Shown here: piece by piece, positions 16,178-24,857 of the stretch
Numbering within the stretch: the stretch's first letter is position 1
How the letters are laid out: every line of letters begins with the position of its first letter
DNA from: DAIPKP01 sp964539095
GTDB lineage: Bacteria; Synergistota; Synergistia; Synergistales; Aminiphilaceae
DNA length: 64,000 bases
Direction: 5' to 3'
Assembly: GCA_964539095.1 (NCBI GenBank)
Contig: CAZIFL010000002.1
Span: forward strand, 124,001 to 188,000
Translations under genes and position numbers: made by a program
The notes under the pieces: generated by a model
What the model saw: the letters and a program-made list of their open reading frames with translations, nothing else
Database searches by the model: none
What the model was told of the DNA's origin: nothing

Positions 16178-16657
16178 ATGACCAAGGATATGATCGTGGG
16201 TCTTCTAGGCCTTTTTCTCGGAGGAGGCTATGCCCTCATGGCATGGATGCTTCCCATGTCGGCGGTGCAGGATGATGTGGGGCCGAGGCTCTTCCCCCTG
16301 ATTGTGGGAGGTGTCGCCTTTCTGGCAGGGCTTGTGCTGGTATTGCGGGAGAGAGCCCTTCCACGGGAGAATCGAAAGCCCTTTTCGTTTGGATTCCGGG
16401 AGGAATTTTCGGTCTATGTGAAAATTGCCACCACCGTGGTGGCGGGTATTGCCTATGGCATGCTCCTGGAGCCCCTTGGGTATGTGTTGGCTACCCTGGG
16501 ATTCATGCTTCTTCTCACCTTTCTGGTCTCTTCCAAGACGGTGCAGAATTTGGTTATATCCTTTGCATTTCCTCTGGTAACCTATGTAATTTTCTCTAAT
16601 CTCCTTAACTTGAGCCTCCCCCGGGGGATTCTTGGGGAGATTTTTCCCTATTTCTAA
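16178..16657 (+). CDS. tctB: Tripartite tricarboxylate transporter, small membrane subunit TctB
   Basis: A 159-residue inner-membrane protein with four predicted hydrophobic segments (about 5-25, 37-57, 77-107 and 118-145), as expected for TctB. ATG 16178 lies nine bases after AGGAG. It sits between tctC and tctA in the usual order and forms the membrane complex with TctA. Recognition rests on position, length and topology; TctB sequences are poorly conserved. Confidence 0.88.
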   Translation: MTKDMIVGLLGLFLGGGYALMAWMLPMSAVQDDVGPRLFPLIVGGVAFLAGLVLVLRERALPRENRKPFSFGFREEFSVYVKIATTVVAGIAYGMLLEPLGYVLATLGFMLLLTFLVSSKTVQNLVISFAFPLVTYVIFSNLLNLSLPRGILGEIFPYF

Positions 16658-16688
16658 CTTCAAAATGTAATCTCTGGGAGGGTTTTTT

Positions 16689-18185
16689 ATGGATGAAATT
16701 TTTGCGAATCTTGCCATAGGCTTCAGCACGGCTCTTACTCCCATGAATCTTATGTGGGTAGTGATCGGGGGATTTCTCGGTACGGTGATCGGCATGCTGC
16801 CTGGGCTCGGTCCCGCCACGGGGGTGGCCATTCTCATTCCCATCAGCTACAGCATGGATCCCACCACAGCGCTGGTGACCATGTGCGCCATCTATTACGG
16901 AGCCATGTTCGGAGGGTCCAGGGCATCCATCATGATCAATACCCCGGGAGATGCTTCTGCCATCGTCACCTGTTTCGACGGCTATCCCATGACGAAAAAC
17001 GGCGAGGCGGGGAAGGCTCTGGGGATTTCTGCCATCGCTTCCTTCTTTGGGGGGATGGTGGGGATGATCTTTCTGGTTTTCTTTACCCTTCCCGTGGCCA
17101 AGATGGCTCTCAAGTTCGGGCCTGGAGAGATGTTTTCCCTTCTCATTTTGGCCCTGACCGCCACGGTCACACTGGCTCAGGGAAACTTGATGAAGGGCTT
17201 TTTCGCCATGGCTCTGGGGTTCATGATAGGCACCATGGGTATTGATCCTCAATCGGGAATTTTTCGCTTCACCTTTGGGGTGGAAGCCCTTCAGGAGGGG
17301 GTGGATTTCCTGGTGGCCATGATTGGTCTCTATGCGGTGGCAGAGGTGTTCAAGAACTACCGTACCGTGGGAAAGGAGATCTCTCTGGATACCTCCACCA
17401 TAGGGAAGGTTTGGGTCTCCTGGAAGGATTTTAAGCAATGCCTCGGAAGCATGATCCGTTCCTCTCCCCTGGGGTTTGTGGTGGGGGTGCTCCCAGGCAT
17501 GGGGGGTACCGTAGCGACCTTCATGTCCTATGCCATGGAGAAGGGACTCAGCAAGAATCCCGAAAAGTTCGGTAAAGGGGCGATTGAAGGTGTGGCGGGG
17601 CCGGAAGCGGCGAACAACGCCTCAAGTTGCGGTGCCCTGGTACCTCTGCTTACGCTGGGTATTCCCGGATCTGGTACCACTGCGGTGATGCTGGGGGCTC
17701 TCATGATGCTGGGAGTTCGTCCGGGACCGATACTTTTCCAAATGCACCCCGAAATTGCCTGGGGAGTTATAGCCTCCATGATGATAGGAAATGTGGTGCT
17801 ACTTCTCATCAATATGCCTCTGGCGATTCCCCTGGTACAGCTTCTCAAGATTCCCACCCGGATTATGCTCCCCCTGATTTTGGGGATGGCCTTCATGGGA
17901 ACCTATTTCTTGAATTACAGCTCCTTCGACTTCGTGCTGGTTACCCTTTTTGCCTTGGGGGGATTTCTGCTCATGAAGCTTGAGGTGCCTTTGCCTCCTC
18001 TGGTGCTGGCTCTGATTTTGGGGGAGACGGTGGAGCTGAACTTCCGCAACGCCATGACCATCTCCGGAGGAAATCTCATGTTTTTTCTGGAACGTCCTCT
18101 TTCAGCTACCTTTCTTGGTCTTGCCGCGCTTTCTCTGGTCTATTTTCTCTGGAAAAACCGCAAAGAGTCTCTTCGGAGTCGGTAG
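16689..18185 (+). CDS. tctA: Tripartite tricarboxylate transporter, large membrane subunit TctA
   Basis: A 498-residue inner-membrane protein with about 11-12 hydrophobic segments and the two signature stretches of TctA: GMLPGLGPATGVAILIP (about residue 36) and YYGAMFGGSRASIMINTPGD (about residue 70), with the related VLPGMGG and GIPGSGTTAVMLGALM in the second half. GGGAGG precedes ATG 16689. Together with TctB and TctC it drives ion-coupled uptake of a tri- or dicarboxylate. A terminator follows. Confidence 0.95.
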   Translation: MDEIFANLAIGFSTALTPMNLMWVVIGGFLGTVIGMLPGLGPATGVAILIPISYSMDPTTALVTMCAIYYGAMFGGSRASIMINTPGDASAIVTCFDGYPMTKNGEAGKALGISAIASFFGGMVGMIFLVFFTLPVAKMALKFGPGEMFSLLILALTATVTLAQGNLMKGFFAMALGFMIGTMGIDPQSGIFRFTFGVEALQEGVDFLVAMIGLYAVAEVFKNYRTVGKEISLDTSTIGKVWVSWKDFKQCLGSMIRSSPLGFVVGVLPGMGGTVATFMSYAMEKGLSKNPEKFGKGAIEGVAGPEAANNASSCGALVPLLTLGIPGSGTTAVMLGALMMLGVRPGPILFQMHPEIAWGVIASMMIGNVVLLLINMPLAIPLVQLLKIPTRIMLPLILGMAFMGTYFLNYSSFDFVLVTLFALGGFLLMKLEVPLPPLVLALILGETVELNFRNAMTISGGNLMFFLERPLSATFLGLAALSLVYFLWKNRKESLRSR

Positions 18186-18219
18186 AAAATACGGATTTTC
18201 TTCGTAAAGAACAACGGAG

Positions 18220-18271
18220 GAGCCTCCTCTCTCTTCTTAGCAACTAAGGAGCTTGAGGGAGGCTCTTTTTT
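18220..18271 (+). terminator. Intrinsic terminator of the tct operon
   Basis: GAGCCTCC (18220-18227) pairs with GGAGGCTC (18258-18265), followed by TTTTTT. It ends the tctCBA transcript. Confidence 0.8.
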
Positions 18272-18300
18272 CGGCTTCTTTTCTGCTGTTTTTCCCACAG

Positions 18301-18346
18301 TTGCAAAATATAACTGCTTGAGATAGTATCATCATGTGGACATAAA
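18301..18346 (+). promoter_or_regulatory. Promoter region of HD-GYP paralogue 2
   Basis: Two overlapping sigma-70-like pairs are present: TTGCAA (18301-18306) with TAGTAT (18324-18329) and TTGAGA (18318-18323) with CATAAA (18341-18346), each with a 17-base spacer. They lie in a markedly AT-rich stretch (18290-18400) upstream of the GTG start at 18474. No gene is seen between 18272 and 18473. Confidence 0.4.
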
Positions 18347-18473
18347 AATATATTTTTTGTCATATTGTTGTTTTTCATGTAATTTTTTTGACTTGCTCTG
18401 TTATGTGTAGCCGAAAACGAAGATCTGCACTCGCCACAAGGCTTGTCAATTTTCAGTGAATGGAGAGGGGAAA

Positions 18474-19664
18474 GTGGAAAAAGTTCGGCGTATCCCCCTG
18501 GATAAGCTTGCTTTTTGTGAAGGCGTTATTGCCGAGGATATCATGTCCTCGGATCGTCGAGCCTGCCTTCTCCCCAAGGGAACCAACCTCTCTCTGGATG
18601 CAGTGCGCCGATCCCTCCCTACGGTGGTTCGTCAGCTTCGCCAGCAGGGGGTGGAGTCGCTCCTTGTGAGCAAAGAAGAGGAATATTCTCTGGACGAGCT
18701 TCGCAAGGTGGTGGAGCGTCTGGAGCTTCCCTTCTCCCAAGAGCTGGATCGATCTCTTGCCCGGCATACGGTCTCTCAGGTGGGGAGTGTGTACGAGCGT
18801 ATTGCCAGGGATGCCATGGTCCCCGAGGATTTTGCTGTCCTGGTGGATACCGGGAAGGTGCTTGCCCGTGAAGTACAGAAGGTTCCCCAGATTCTTCTCT
18901 CTCTTTCGGAGCTGCATTCTCTGGATGAATACACCTTTGTGCACTCCCTCAACGTATCCCTTCTGGCGGGGTTCATCGCCAAGCGCATGGCCCCGGAGGA
19001 TCAGGAGCTTCTTGAGGTGGTCACCATCGGGGGATTGCTGCACGATCTTGGAAAATCCCGCATATCTCTGGATATTCTTAACAAGCCCGGGCGCCTTTCG
19101 GAGGAGGAGTTCCAAAAGATTCAGGTGCACCCCCTGGAGGGGGAGAACCTTGCCCTATATGCGAGGGTAGAGGATCCTCGCATACTTGGGTTTATTCGAT
19201 CGCATCATGAGCGGTGGGGTGGGGAAGGATATCCGGATAAAATCCAGGGAGACCATATCCCCTTGGTGGCCCGGATCGGTGCTGTGGCGGATGTTTTCGA
19301 TGCCCTCACCACGAAACGGATCTACAAGGATGCCTACCATAACGCCCGGGCGCTCCAGGTGATTATCGAAAATGCGGGGAGTCATTTCGATCGGACTGTG
19401 GTGCGGTGCCTTCTGAGTTCCGTGGGGCTCTATCCTCCGGGATCGGTGGTGGAGCTGAGCGATGGCTCCGTAGGGGTAGTGGTGGGCAATCGGGAAAGAG
19501 ATCTTTTCCGCCCCCAGGTGCTGCTCCAAATGGATCCTCTCGGGGTTCCCTATGGGGAGCCTTCGATGGTGGATCTTTACGATGATAACACAGAGCTTTT
19601 CATTAAAAAAGTTCTCGGATCTGCCAGAAAGCGCTCTCTTCAGGAGATATCTCCGGTAAGCTGA
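18474..19664 (+). CDS. HD-GYP domain protein, paralogue 2
   Basis: A 396-residue predicted cyclic di-GMP phosphodiesterase, the same length as paralogue 1 and collinear with it throughout, with most positions identical by eye. It has LLHDLGK, HHERWGGEGYP and DVFDALTTKR, so its metal ligands and GYP motif are intact. The chosen start is GTG 18474, after GAGAGG, because MEKVRR then aligns with paralogue 1; the GTG at 18456 is the alternative. The weakest match between the copies is around residues 100-115 and at the C-terminus. Retention of two copies around a transporter module suggests different promoters or partners. Confidence 0.9.
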   Translation: MEKVRRIPLDKLAFCEGVIAEDIMSSDRRACLLPKGTNLSLDAVRRSLPTVVRQLRQQGVESLLVSKEEEYSLDELRKVVERLELPFSQELDRSLARHTVSQVGSVYERIARDAMVPEDFAVLVDTGKVLAREVQKVPQILLSLSELHSLDEYTFVHSLNVSLLAGFIAKRMAPEDQELLEVVTIGGLLHDLGKSRISLDILNKPGRLSEEEFQKIQVHPLEGENLALYARVEDPRILGFIRSHHERWGGEGYPDKIQGDHIPLVARIGAVADVFDALTTKRIYKDAYHNARALQVIIENAGSHFDRTVVRCLLSSVGLYPPGSVVELSDGSVGVVVGNRERDLFRPQVLLQMDPLGVPYGEPSMVDLYDDNTELFIKKVLGSARKRSLQEISPVS

Positions 19665-19792
19665 TCTCTATGTGCACGACATTCCCTCCCTCGTGGTTTT
19701 TCGGTGGCGTGGGGGGGGAGTCTGCTGTGCTGGAACAGCTTGGGTTCTTTGGTGCCGTTTCCTTTCTGAGACAAAGGGGTGACATTGTGCTG

Positions 19793-19821
19793 TTGATCCC
19801 TCTTGCAAAGAATTGTATCAT
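19793..19821 (+). promoter_or_regulatory. Promoter of the secreted protein gene
   Basis: TTGATC (19793-19798), a 17-base spacer and TATCAT (19816-19821) form a good sigma-70 promoter about 100 bases before the gene at 19924. Confidence 0.5.
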
Positions 19822-19855
19822 GGGGTTGCGGAGAATTGAGCAAAAGAGCAACCCC
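19822..19855 (+). promoter_or_regulatory. Inverted repeat at the transcription start of the secreted protein gene
   Basis: GGGGTTGC (19822-19829) is repeated as GCAACCCC (19848-19855) with 18 bases between. It begins directly after the -10 element, so it could be an operator over the start site or a 5' hairpin that stabilises the mRNA. Confidence 0.4.
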
Positions 19856-19923
19856 GACGGCTCCTCTTTCCGGGAGGCAAAGAAGAAGCGCGTGGGGGAG
19901 CAGGAGAAAAAGGAGGAGAGAGT

Positions 19924-20535
19924 ATGCGAAAGAAGATTCAGATTGTTGCGGTAGCCATGACCATTGCAGGGGTGCTTCTCGGGATAGGGGGGCTTGCGGG
20001 AGCGGATATTTTGCCCAGGGGTTCCCACAATGTGGTGCGGCATATCTCTATCAGAAACGCCCAGGATTTCCCCGAAGTGGTTTTGGTGGCGTATGTTACG
20101 GGGCCCATGCTTTCGGAGCCCGAGGTTAAGGAGATCCTACCGGGAGAGTATCTCGCTAAGGGATACAAGTTCAATCAGTACCGCATCTTTGCGGTTCCGC
20201 GAAATCTTCTCTCCAAGACGGGATCCCAGGGTTTGCGCTTTCAGGATGTTCCTCAAAACGGAAAGGTCTCTTCCGAAGGGATCGCTCTCCTTTCGGACAG
20301 CATCGACCCCGGTACCAGGACGGTTCCCAACGACAACCCCCTTGTGGCGGAGTACCTGGAGTACCAGCTCCTGAAGAACGATGACGGCACGTTCCATCTG
20401 GTGCTGGCCAAGGAGATTCGGGAGTATGACCACAAGCGTTTTGCGGCTCCCGAGGCCTCTCAGGATGGAGAGGGGCAGGTTGACGGGGTGCCCTCGGTGC
20501 AGGATCGCGGCAAGGCGGGAAGCTCGGATTCCTAG
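19924..20535 (+). CDS. Secreted protein of unknown function
   Basis: A 203-residue protein that I do not recognise. ATG 19924 follows AAGGAGG. The N-terminus MRKKIQIVAVAMTIAGVLLG is a signal peptide with probable cleavage near GLAGA. The mature part (about 28-165) reads like a beta-rich domain with alternating hydrophobic residues, such as FPEVVLVAYVTGP and EYLEYQLLKNDDGTFHLVL. The last 40 residues are charged, low in complexity and probably disordered. It is monocistronic, with its own promoter, a start-site inverted repeat and a strong terminator. Periplasmic or extracellular location is inferred from the signal peptide; no lipobox is visible. Confidence 0.75.
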   Translation: MRKKIQIVAVAMTIAGVLLGIGGLAGADILPRGSHNVVRHISIRNAQDFPEVVLVAYVTGPMLSEPEVKEILPGEYLAKGYKFNQYRIFAVPRNLLSKTGSQGLRFQDVPQNGKVSSEGIALLSDSIDPGTRTVPNDNPLVAEYLEYQLLKNDDGTFHLVLAKEIREYDHKRFAAPEASQDGEGQVDGVPSVQDRGKAGSSDS

Positions 20536-20587
20536 AGATCTACTTTGCGCCATTTTCGGGGTGCTTCTCTCCTCGGTGCAATGTTGT

Positions 20588-20632
20588 AAGCCCCCCGGAA
20601 GAGCCTTTTTCAAGGTTCTTCCGGGGGGCTTT
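20588..20632. terminator. Strong hairpin between convergent genes
   Basis: The arms from 20588 and ending at 20632 (AAGCCCCCCGGAAGA and its complement, extended by GCC/GGT with wobble) form a stem of about 18 bp with a short loop. U-tracts are poor on both sides, but position and stability suggest a shared terminator for the secreted protein gene and the phosphomutase gene. Confidence 0.7.
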
Positions 20633-20673
20633 GTCATCCCTGCGCTCTTTTTTAGAAGGTTGCCAGGTTCAGA

Positions 20674-22059
20674 TCAGTAGGTCCACTCGAAGGGGTCCGC
20701 TCCGGCCTCCACGATGCGCCGCTGCATATCCTCCCGATACTGGACAAAAGCCTCTTCGGTGCGCCCCTCCACCCGGGCCACCAGAACGGGCTGGGTATTG
20801 GAGGCCCGAAGAAGCCCCCACCCGTTGGGATAGATAATCCGAACCCCATCCACGGTGATGGCGTCGTAATCTTTCAGGGCACTTTCCTTTACCTTTTCCA
20901 CCACCTCGAACTTGGTTGCGTCCGGGCAGGAGAAGCGAGTCTCCGCAGTACTGTGGAATTTGGGAATCCGGGCCACCATCTCCGAAAGCTTCTCCTCCCG
21001 CTTCGAGAGAATCCGCATGAGCCTCCCGGTGGCGTAGAAGGAGTCGTCGAAGCCGAAATACTCATCCGCAAAGAACATATGCCCCGAGACCTCCCCCGCA
21101 AAGAGGGCGTTGATCTCTTTCATTTTAGCCTTGATAAGGGAGTGTCCGGATTTCCAGAAGACCGGTTTCCCCCCCAGCCGTTCTACCTCATCCACCAGGG
21201 CCTGAGAGCACTTTACCTCGATAATGGCCTCCGCCCCGGGATGCTTGGCGAGGATCTCCTCCCAGTAGAGTGCCATGAGGGTATCTCCCCAGATAACCTC
21301 TCCCTTGTCGTCCACCACTCCCAGCCGATCCGCATCGCCATCGAAGCCTACTCCGAAATCTGCCCCCTCCTGGCACACCTTTTCGATAAGCGTTACCAGG
21401 TTCTTCCGCACCGTGGGGTCCGGATGATGGTTGGGGAAGGTGCCGTCCGGAGTGTCGAAGAGGGGGATGAAGTCGCAGGGGAGCTTGGCGAAGAAGTCGT
21501 TCATGAGAAGGCTGGCAGCGCCGTTTCCTGCATCTCCCACCACCTTGAGCCGCCGGGGGCCGAAGTCGAGCTTGGAGATCAGCATCTCCAGGTAGGCCTT
21601 GCAGGTCTCTCGTTCTTCCAGCGTTCCCTCCCGGAAGGAGTCTGCGAAGTCTTTTTCTTTTATGATACGCAGGATCTCCTGAATCTGCTCTCCGTAGAGG
21701 GTCACCTTGCCGATGCCGAGCTTGAGGCCGTTCATCTCCTTGGGGTTGTGGCTTCCTGTAACCATCACCCCTCCGGGAGATTCGAGATGCAGCATGCTCC
21801 AGTAGAAGGCGGGGGTGGTCACCCTTCCGATGTTAATGACGTTTATCCCCACAGAACGTAATCCTGCGGTGACGTTCTCGATAATTCGGGGGGTGGACAT
21901 GCGAATATCTCCTCCAACCACAACTCTGGAGATCTCCTGCCGCCGAAGCCACGTGCCGTAGGCTTTGCCTATGGCCTCCACCACCTCCGGTGTAAGCTCG
22001 CTATCCGCAATGCCTCGAATGTCGTACTCCCGAAAAATATGCTCCGGAATCTGTGCCAT
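20674..22059 (-). CDS. Phosphomannomutase/phosphoglucomutase
   Basis: A 461-residue alpha-D-phosphohexomutase, the length of AlgC/ManB-type enzymes. Domain signatures in order: the phosphoserine loop TGSHNP (S103), the metal-binding loop DGDADR (D240, D242, D244), the sugar-specificity loop GEVSGH, and the phosphate-binding loop RASNTQP near the C-terminus. GEVSGH is typical of dual phosphomanno/phosphoglucomutases. It interconverts hexose 1- and 6-phosphates for cell-surface glycan precursors. ATG follows AAGGAGG by eight bases. It is transcribed alone. Confidence 0.92.
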   Translation of the reverse strand: MAQIPEHIFREYDIRGIADSELTPEVVEAIGKAYGTWLRRQEISRVVVGGDIRMSTPRIIENVTAGLRSVGINVINIGRVTTPAFYWSMLHLESPGGVMVTGSHNPKEMNGLKLGIGKVTLYGEQIQEILRIIKEKDFADSFREGTLEERETCKAYLEMLISKLDFGPRRLKVVGDAGNGAASLLMNDFFAKLPCDFIPLFDTPDGTFPNHHPDPTVRKNLVTLIEKVCQEGADFGVGFDGDADRLGVVDDKGEVIWGDTLMALYWEEILAKHPGAEAIIEVKCSQALVDEVERLGGKPVFWKSGHSLIKAKMKEINALFAGEVSGHMFFADEYFGFDDSFYATGRLMRILSKREEKLSEMVARIPKFHSTAETRFSCPDATKFEVVEKVKESALKDYDAITVDGVRIIYPNGWGLLRASNTQPVLVARVEGRTEEAFVQYREDMQRRIVEAGADPFEWTY

Positions 22060-22181
22060 AAATCGTCCCTCCTTAGAATTTTTATAATGTCAGTCTGCAA
22101 AGAATTTTCGCTCCTCCGGAAGAAGTATAACAAATAAGGGATAATTCTGTATGGAAAGCCGCTGCGGAGAGAGGAAAACCC

Positions 22182-22190
22182 TGCTATAGT
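22182..22190 (+). promoter_or_regulatory. Extended -10 promoter of the AEC transporter gene
   Basis: TGCTATAGT contains the TGn extension directly before TATAGT (22185-22190). No clear -35 element is present. It lies about 40 bases upstream of the TTG start at 22230, in the 170-base gap between divergent genes. Confidence 0.45.
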
Positions 22191-22229
22191 GTACCTGTTT
22201 CTTCTTAGAACGGAAAGGACGGATTTGCA

Positions 22230-23156
22230 TTGAAGGGTCTCCAGCTTGTGCTTCCTCTGCTCTGTATCATGGCCATCGGATATGGAGCACGCCGTAAAGA
22301 TGTGCTCACTCCGGAGGTCTGCGCAAAGCTCAACCTTCTTCTCTTTTGGGTTATCAATCCCGCCATTCTCTTTCGGAGTACCTATCTTATGGGGGCGGGG
22401 GCGGAGGTCTCCTCTTCCTTCCTCCTGGTTATGTACGCCACCTTCTTTGCGGTCCCCCCCCTGGCCTGGCTTCTCGGGGCCTTTCTCCGGCTTCCCCGGG
22501 AACGGTTGGGGGTTTCGGTGCTGGTCTCCATCCGCTCCAACAACGTCTTTATGGGGATCCCCGTGATCTCCATGGCTCTCGGAGATGCGGGGATGGAGAT
22601 CTATTCTCTTTTTCTCGCCTTCGGCATGGCGGGATTCATGGTGATCTCCATCGCCTGGGGGGAGTGCGCCTTCTCGGGAAAGCTCTCTCTCCGCTCTCTG
22701 AGAAATACCTTTCTCAAGGTTCTCAAAAACCCTTTGGTCTTTTCCTGTCTTGCGGGCATGGGGCTGGGGAGCCTCTTTTCGGGGGTACTCCCTTCGGGGC
22801 TTGAGACGAGCATGCGCATTCTCGGCAACAGTGCTAGCGGTATGGCGCTCCTGGCTTTGGGGGCCACGTTACGGCCGGAGATTCTTTTTCAGGGGCTGCG
22901 CCAGAGTTGGCGGGATGTAGTCATCAAGCTTGTAGTCCACCCTGCAGCGGTGTGGGTGCTCTGCCGCTTTTTTCCCATCCCTCCTGTGGCGGAGTATACT
23001 CTGGTTCTTCTGGCGGCCCTTCCTGCGGCGATCAACAACTTTCCTCTTGCCCAGGGGATGGGGATGGATGCGGAGTATGCCGCGGAGGTTATCGCCACCA
23101 CCACCATTCTTTCGGTGGGGACCATTCCGCTCTGGATCGGCATTCTCGGCATGTGA
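22230..23156 (+). CDS. AEC (auxin efflux carrier) family transporter
   Basis: A 308-residue inner-membrane protein with about ten hydrophobic segments, the expected size for the bacterial AEC/YfdV-like family. It begins at TTG 22230 (KGLQLVLPLLCIMAIGYGARR), so that the first membrane helix is complete; GGAAAGGA lies about 11 bases upstream. Typical family stretches are NPAILFR in the first half and NNVFMGIPV and PAAINNFPLAQ around the middle and end. Members export or exchange organic anions such as malate or malonate; the substrate is not predictable. It may be co-transcribed with the next two genes. Confidence 0.85.
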   Translation: MKGLQLVLPLLCIMAIGYGARRKDVLTPEVCAKLNLLLFWVINPAILFRSTYLMGAGAEVSSSFLLVMYATFFAVPPLAWLLGAFLRLPRERLGVSVLVSIRSNNVFMGIPVISMALGDAGMEIYSLFLAFGMAGFMVISIAWGECAFSGKLSLRSLRNTFLKVLKNPLVFSCLAGMGLGSLFSGVLPSGLETSMRILGNSASGMALLALGATLRPEILFQGLRQSWRDVVIKLVVHPAAVWVLCRFFPIPPVAEYTLVLLAALPAAINNFPLAQGMGMDAEYAAEVIATTTILSVGTIPLWIGILGM

Positions 23157-23237
23157 TGGGGGGCGAAGGTCTCTCGTGAAACATGCCATGAACCGCCCTT
23201 TCTACGACCGTTCTCAAAGTATGCAGGAGGTCCCCTT

Positions 23238-24794
23238 ATGAAGCCCGGAGATGTTTCGGCGTATACGCTTACTGTCCCTCCCAGGGAGGATTGGATTGAT
23301 CTTGTTACCGCCTTTGTGGGGAAAGCTGCACACGCTTGGGGATATGCTCCCAAAGAGCAGCGTTACTATGAGCTTGCGGCGGAGGAAATTTTTGGCGGTC
23401 TTCTTCAGGGGAACGAGAAGGATGGAGCCATAACGATACTGCTCCGGGATGCCCCCCTGGGGATGGAGCTGCTCTTTCGAGATAAGGGAATTCCCGTGGA
23501 TAGCCACACGTTTCCGGAGTACTCGCCGAAAAATGCCGGAAATATCGAAAATGGTGAAAATTTCGGTGCAGAAGGGGATTTCCCGGGGCTTCGGATCTTT
23601 CTCGCCCGGAGCTTCATGGATGAGCTTGCCTTCGAAAACCGGGGGATCCAGGGGCGGGAGGTTCGGGGTATCCGGTACCGTGCCTCTCGGGAGGAAAAGG
23701 ATTTTCTCCTTCAACCCTTGCAACCCCCTCAAGATTCTCAAGAGGTGTCGTTGCCTTTCAGCGCAGAACAGGTTGCTCCCGAAAGCTGGGAGATTCGCCC
23801 CATGCGTCCCGAAGAGGCTCTTGGAGTCTCCCGTTGTGCCTGGGCGGCCTATGGTTATTCCTACTGTGAGCATATCTACTATCCCGAACGGGTAGCGGAG
23901 CTTAATGCCCGGGGGGCGGTGCGTTCCTTTGTGGCGGTTACCGAAGAGGGCACGATTTTCGGGCACGCTTGGCTCTCCTTTCTTCCCACAGATCCGAAGA
24001 TTGCCGAAATGGGGGGAGCCTTTGTGGATCCCCGGTATCGGGGGTTGGGATGCCTTGGAGGCTTTGCCAAGGCACTTCAGGGAGAGGCCCGCAGAAGAGG
24101 TCTTGAGGGGGTCTTTGTGGAGTCCGTCACCGCCCACATCTATTCCCAGAAACCTGTGCATAAGGATAACTTCCGAGATTGCCTTCTCCTGCTGGGCAAA
24201 GTCTCCCGCACCCGATTTCGAGAGATCGACGAAGAGGAACGCCAGCGATTGACCCTTCTGGTCTCCTTTCGTTTCTTCCATGCTCCCTCTCCCCGTCGCT
24301 TTGCCCTTCCTCCGAAGCACCGGGAGGTGCTGCGCAACATCTATGCCCATCTGGAGATTCCTCTGGAGGAGTTTGAACCAGAAGAAAATACTTTCGAGAC
24401 GTCCCTCCTTCAGGGAAAGACAGAGTTTCAAGTGAGGATGGATCGGCAGCATCGTAGCGGCGACATATGGCTTCGCTCCTACGGAGAGGATGCGCAAGAG
24501 GAGCTTCGAAGAATCTTCCGGGGGCTCTGTTACGAGGGGATAGCTGCCATCTATCTCTATCTCCCCCTGGAAGAGAAGGTTACCTCTCACTTCTGTACCA
24601 AAGCGGAGGAGCGGGGGTTCTTCTTCGCCGGGGTGATGCCGGGATCCTCCGGAAGGGACTGGCTGGTGCTTCAGTACCTCCACGATGTCCTTCTGGAGTA
24701 CGATGCCATCCAGTGTGAGGATCCCTTTGGAAAGGAACTTCTCGCCTATGTGCGGTCCATGGACCCCGAGGGGGATCTGCGGCAGAAGATCTGA
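23238..24794 (+). CDS. RsbW-like ATP-binding domain fused to a GNAT acetyltransferase
   Basis: A 518-residue two-part protein. Residues about 1-150 resemble the anti-sigma-factor/serine kinase HATPase fold: YYELAAEEIFGGLL stands in the N-box position, FRDKGIPVD in the G1 box, and GLRIFLARSFMDEL at the degenerate G2 region. Residues about 185-345 are a GNAT domain with VDPRYRGLGCLGGFAKAL as acetyl-CoA loop, and the last 170 residues form a further unidentified region. ATG 23238 follows AGGAGG by seven bases. The next gene encodes a CoA-ligase-like protein, suggesting joint action on a common substrate. The N-box Asn is not evident, so ATP binding is uncertain. Confidence 0.75.
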   Translation: MKPGDVSAYTLTVPPREDWIDLVTAFVGKAAHAWGYAPKEQRYYELAAEEIFGGLLQGNEKDGAITILLRDAPLGMELLFRDKGIPVDSHTFPEYSPKNAGNIENGENFGAEGDFPGLRIFLARSFMDELAFENRGIQGREVRGIRYRASREEKDFLLQPLQPPQDSQEVSLPFSAEQVAPESWEIRPMRPEEALGVSRCAWAAYGYSYCEHIYYPERVAELNARGAVRSFVAVTEEGTIFGHAWLSFLPTDPKIAEMGGAFVDPRYRGLGCLGGFAKALQGEARRRGLEGVFVESVTAHIYSQKPVHKDNFRDCLLLLGKVSRTRFREIDEEERQRLTLLVSFRFFHAPSPRRFALPPKHREVLRNIYAHLEIPLEEFEPEENTFETSLLQGKTEFQVRMDRQHRSGDIWLRSYGEDAQEELRRIFRGLCYEGIAAIYLYLPLEEKVTSHFCTKAEERGFFFAGVMPGSSGRDWLVLQYLHDVLLEYDAIQCEDPFGKELLAYVRSMDPEGDLRQKI

Positions 24795-24857
24795 GGCGTG
24801 GTGTTTTTTGTGTGAAGAGCGATTGTATATGCAACATAAAGGAGGCTCCTGGAATTT

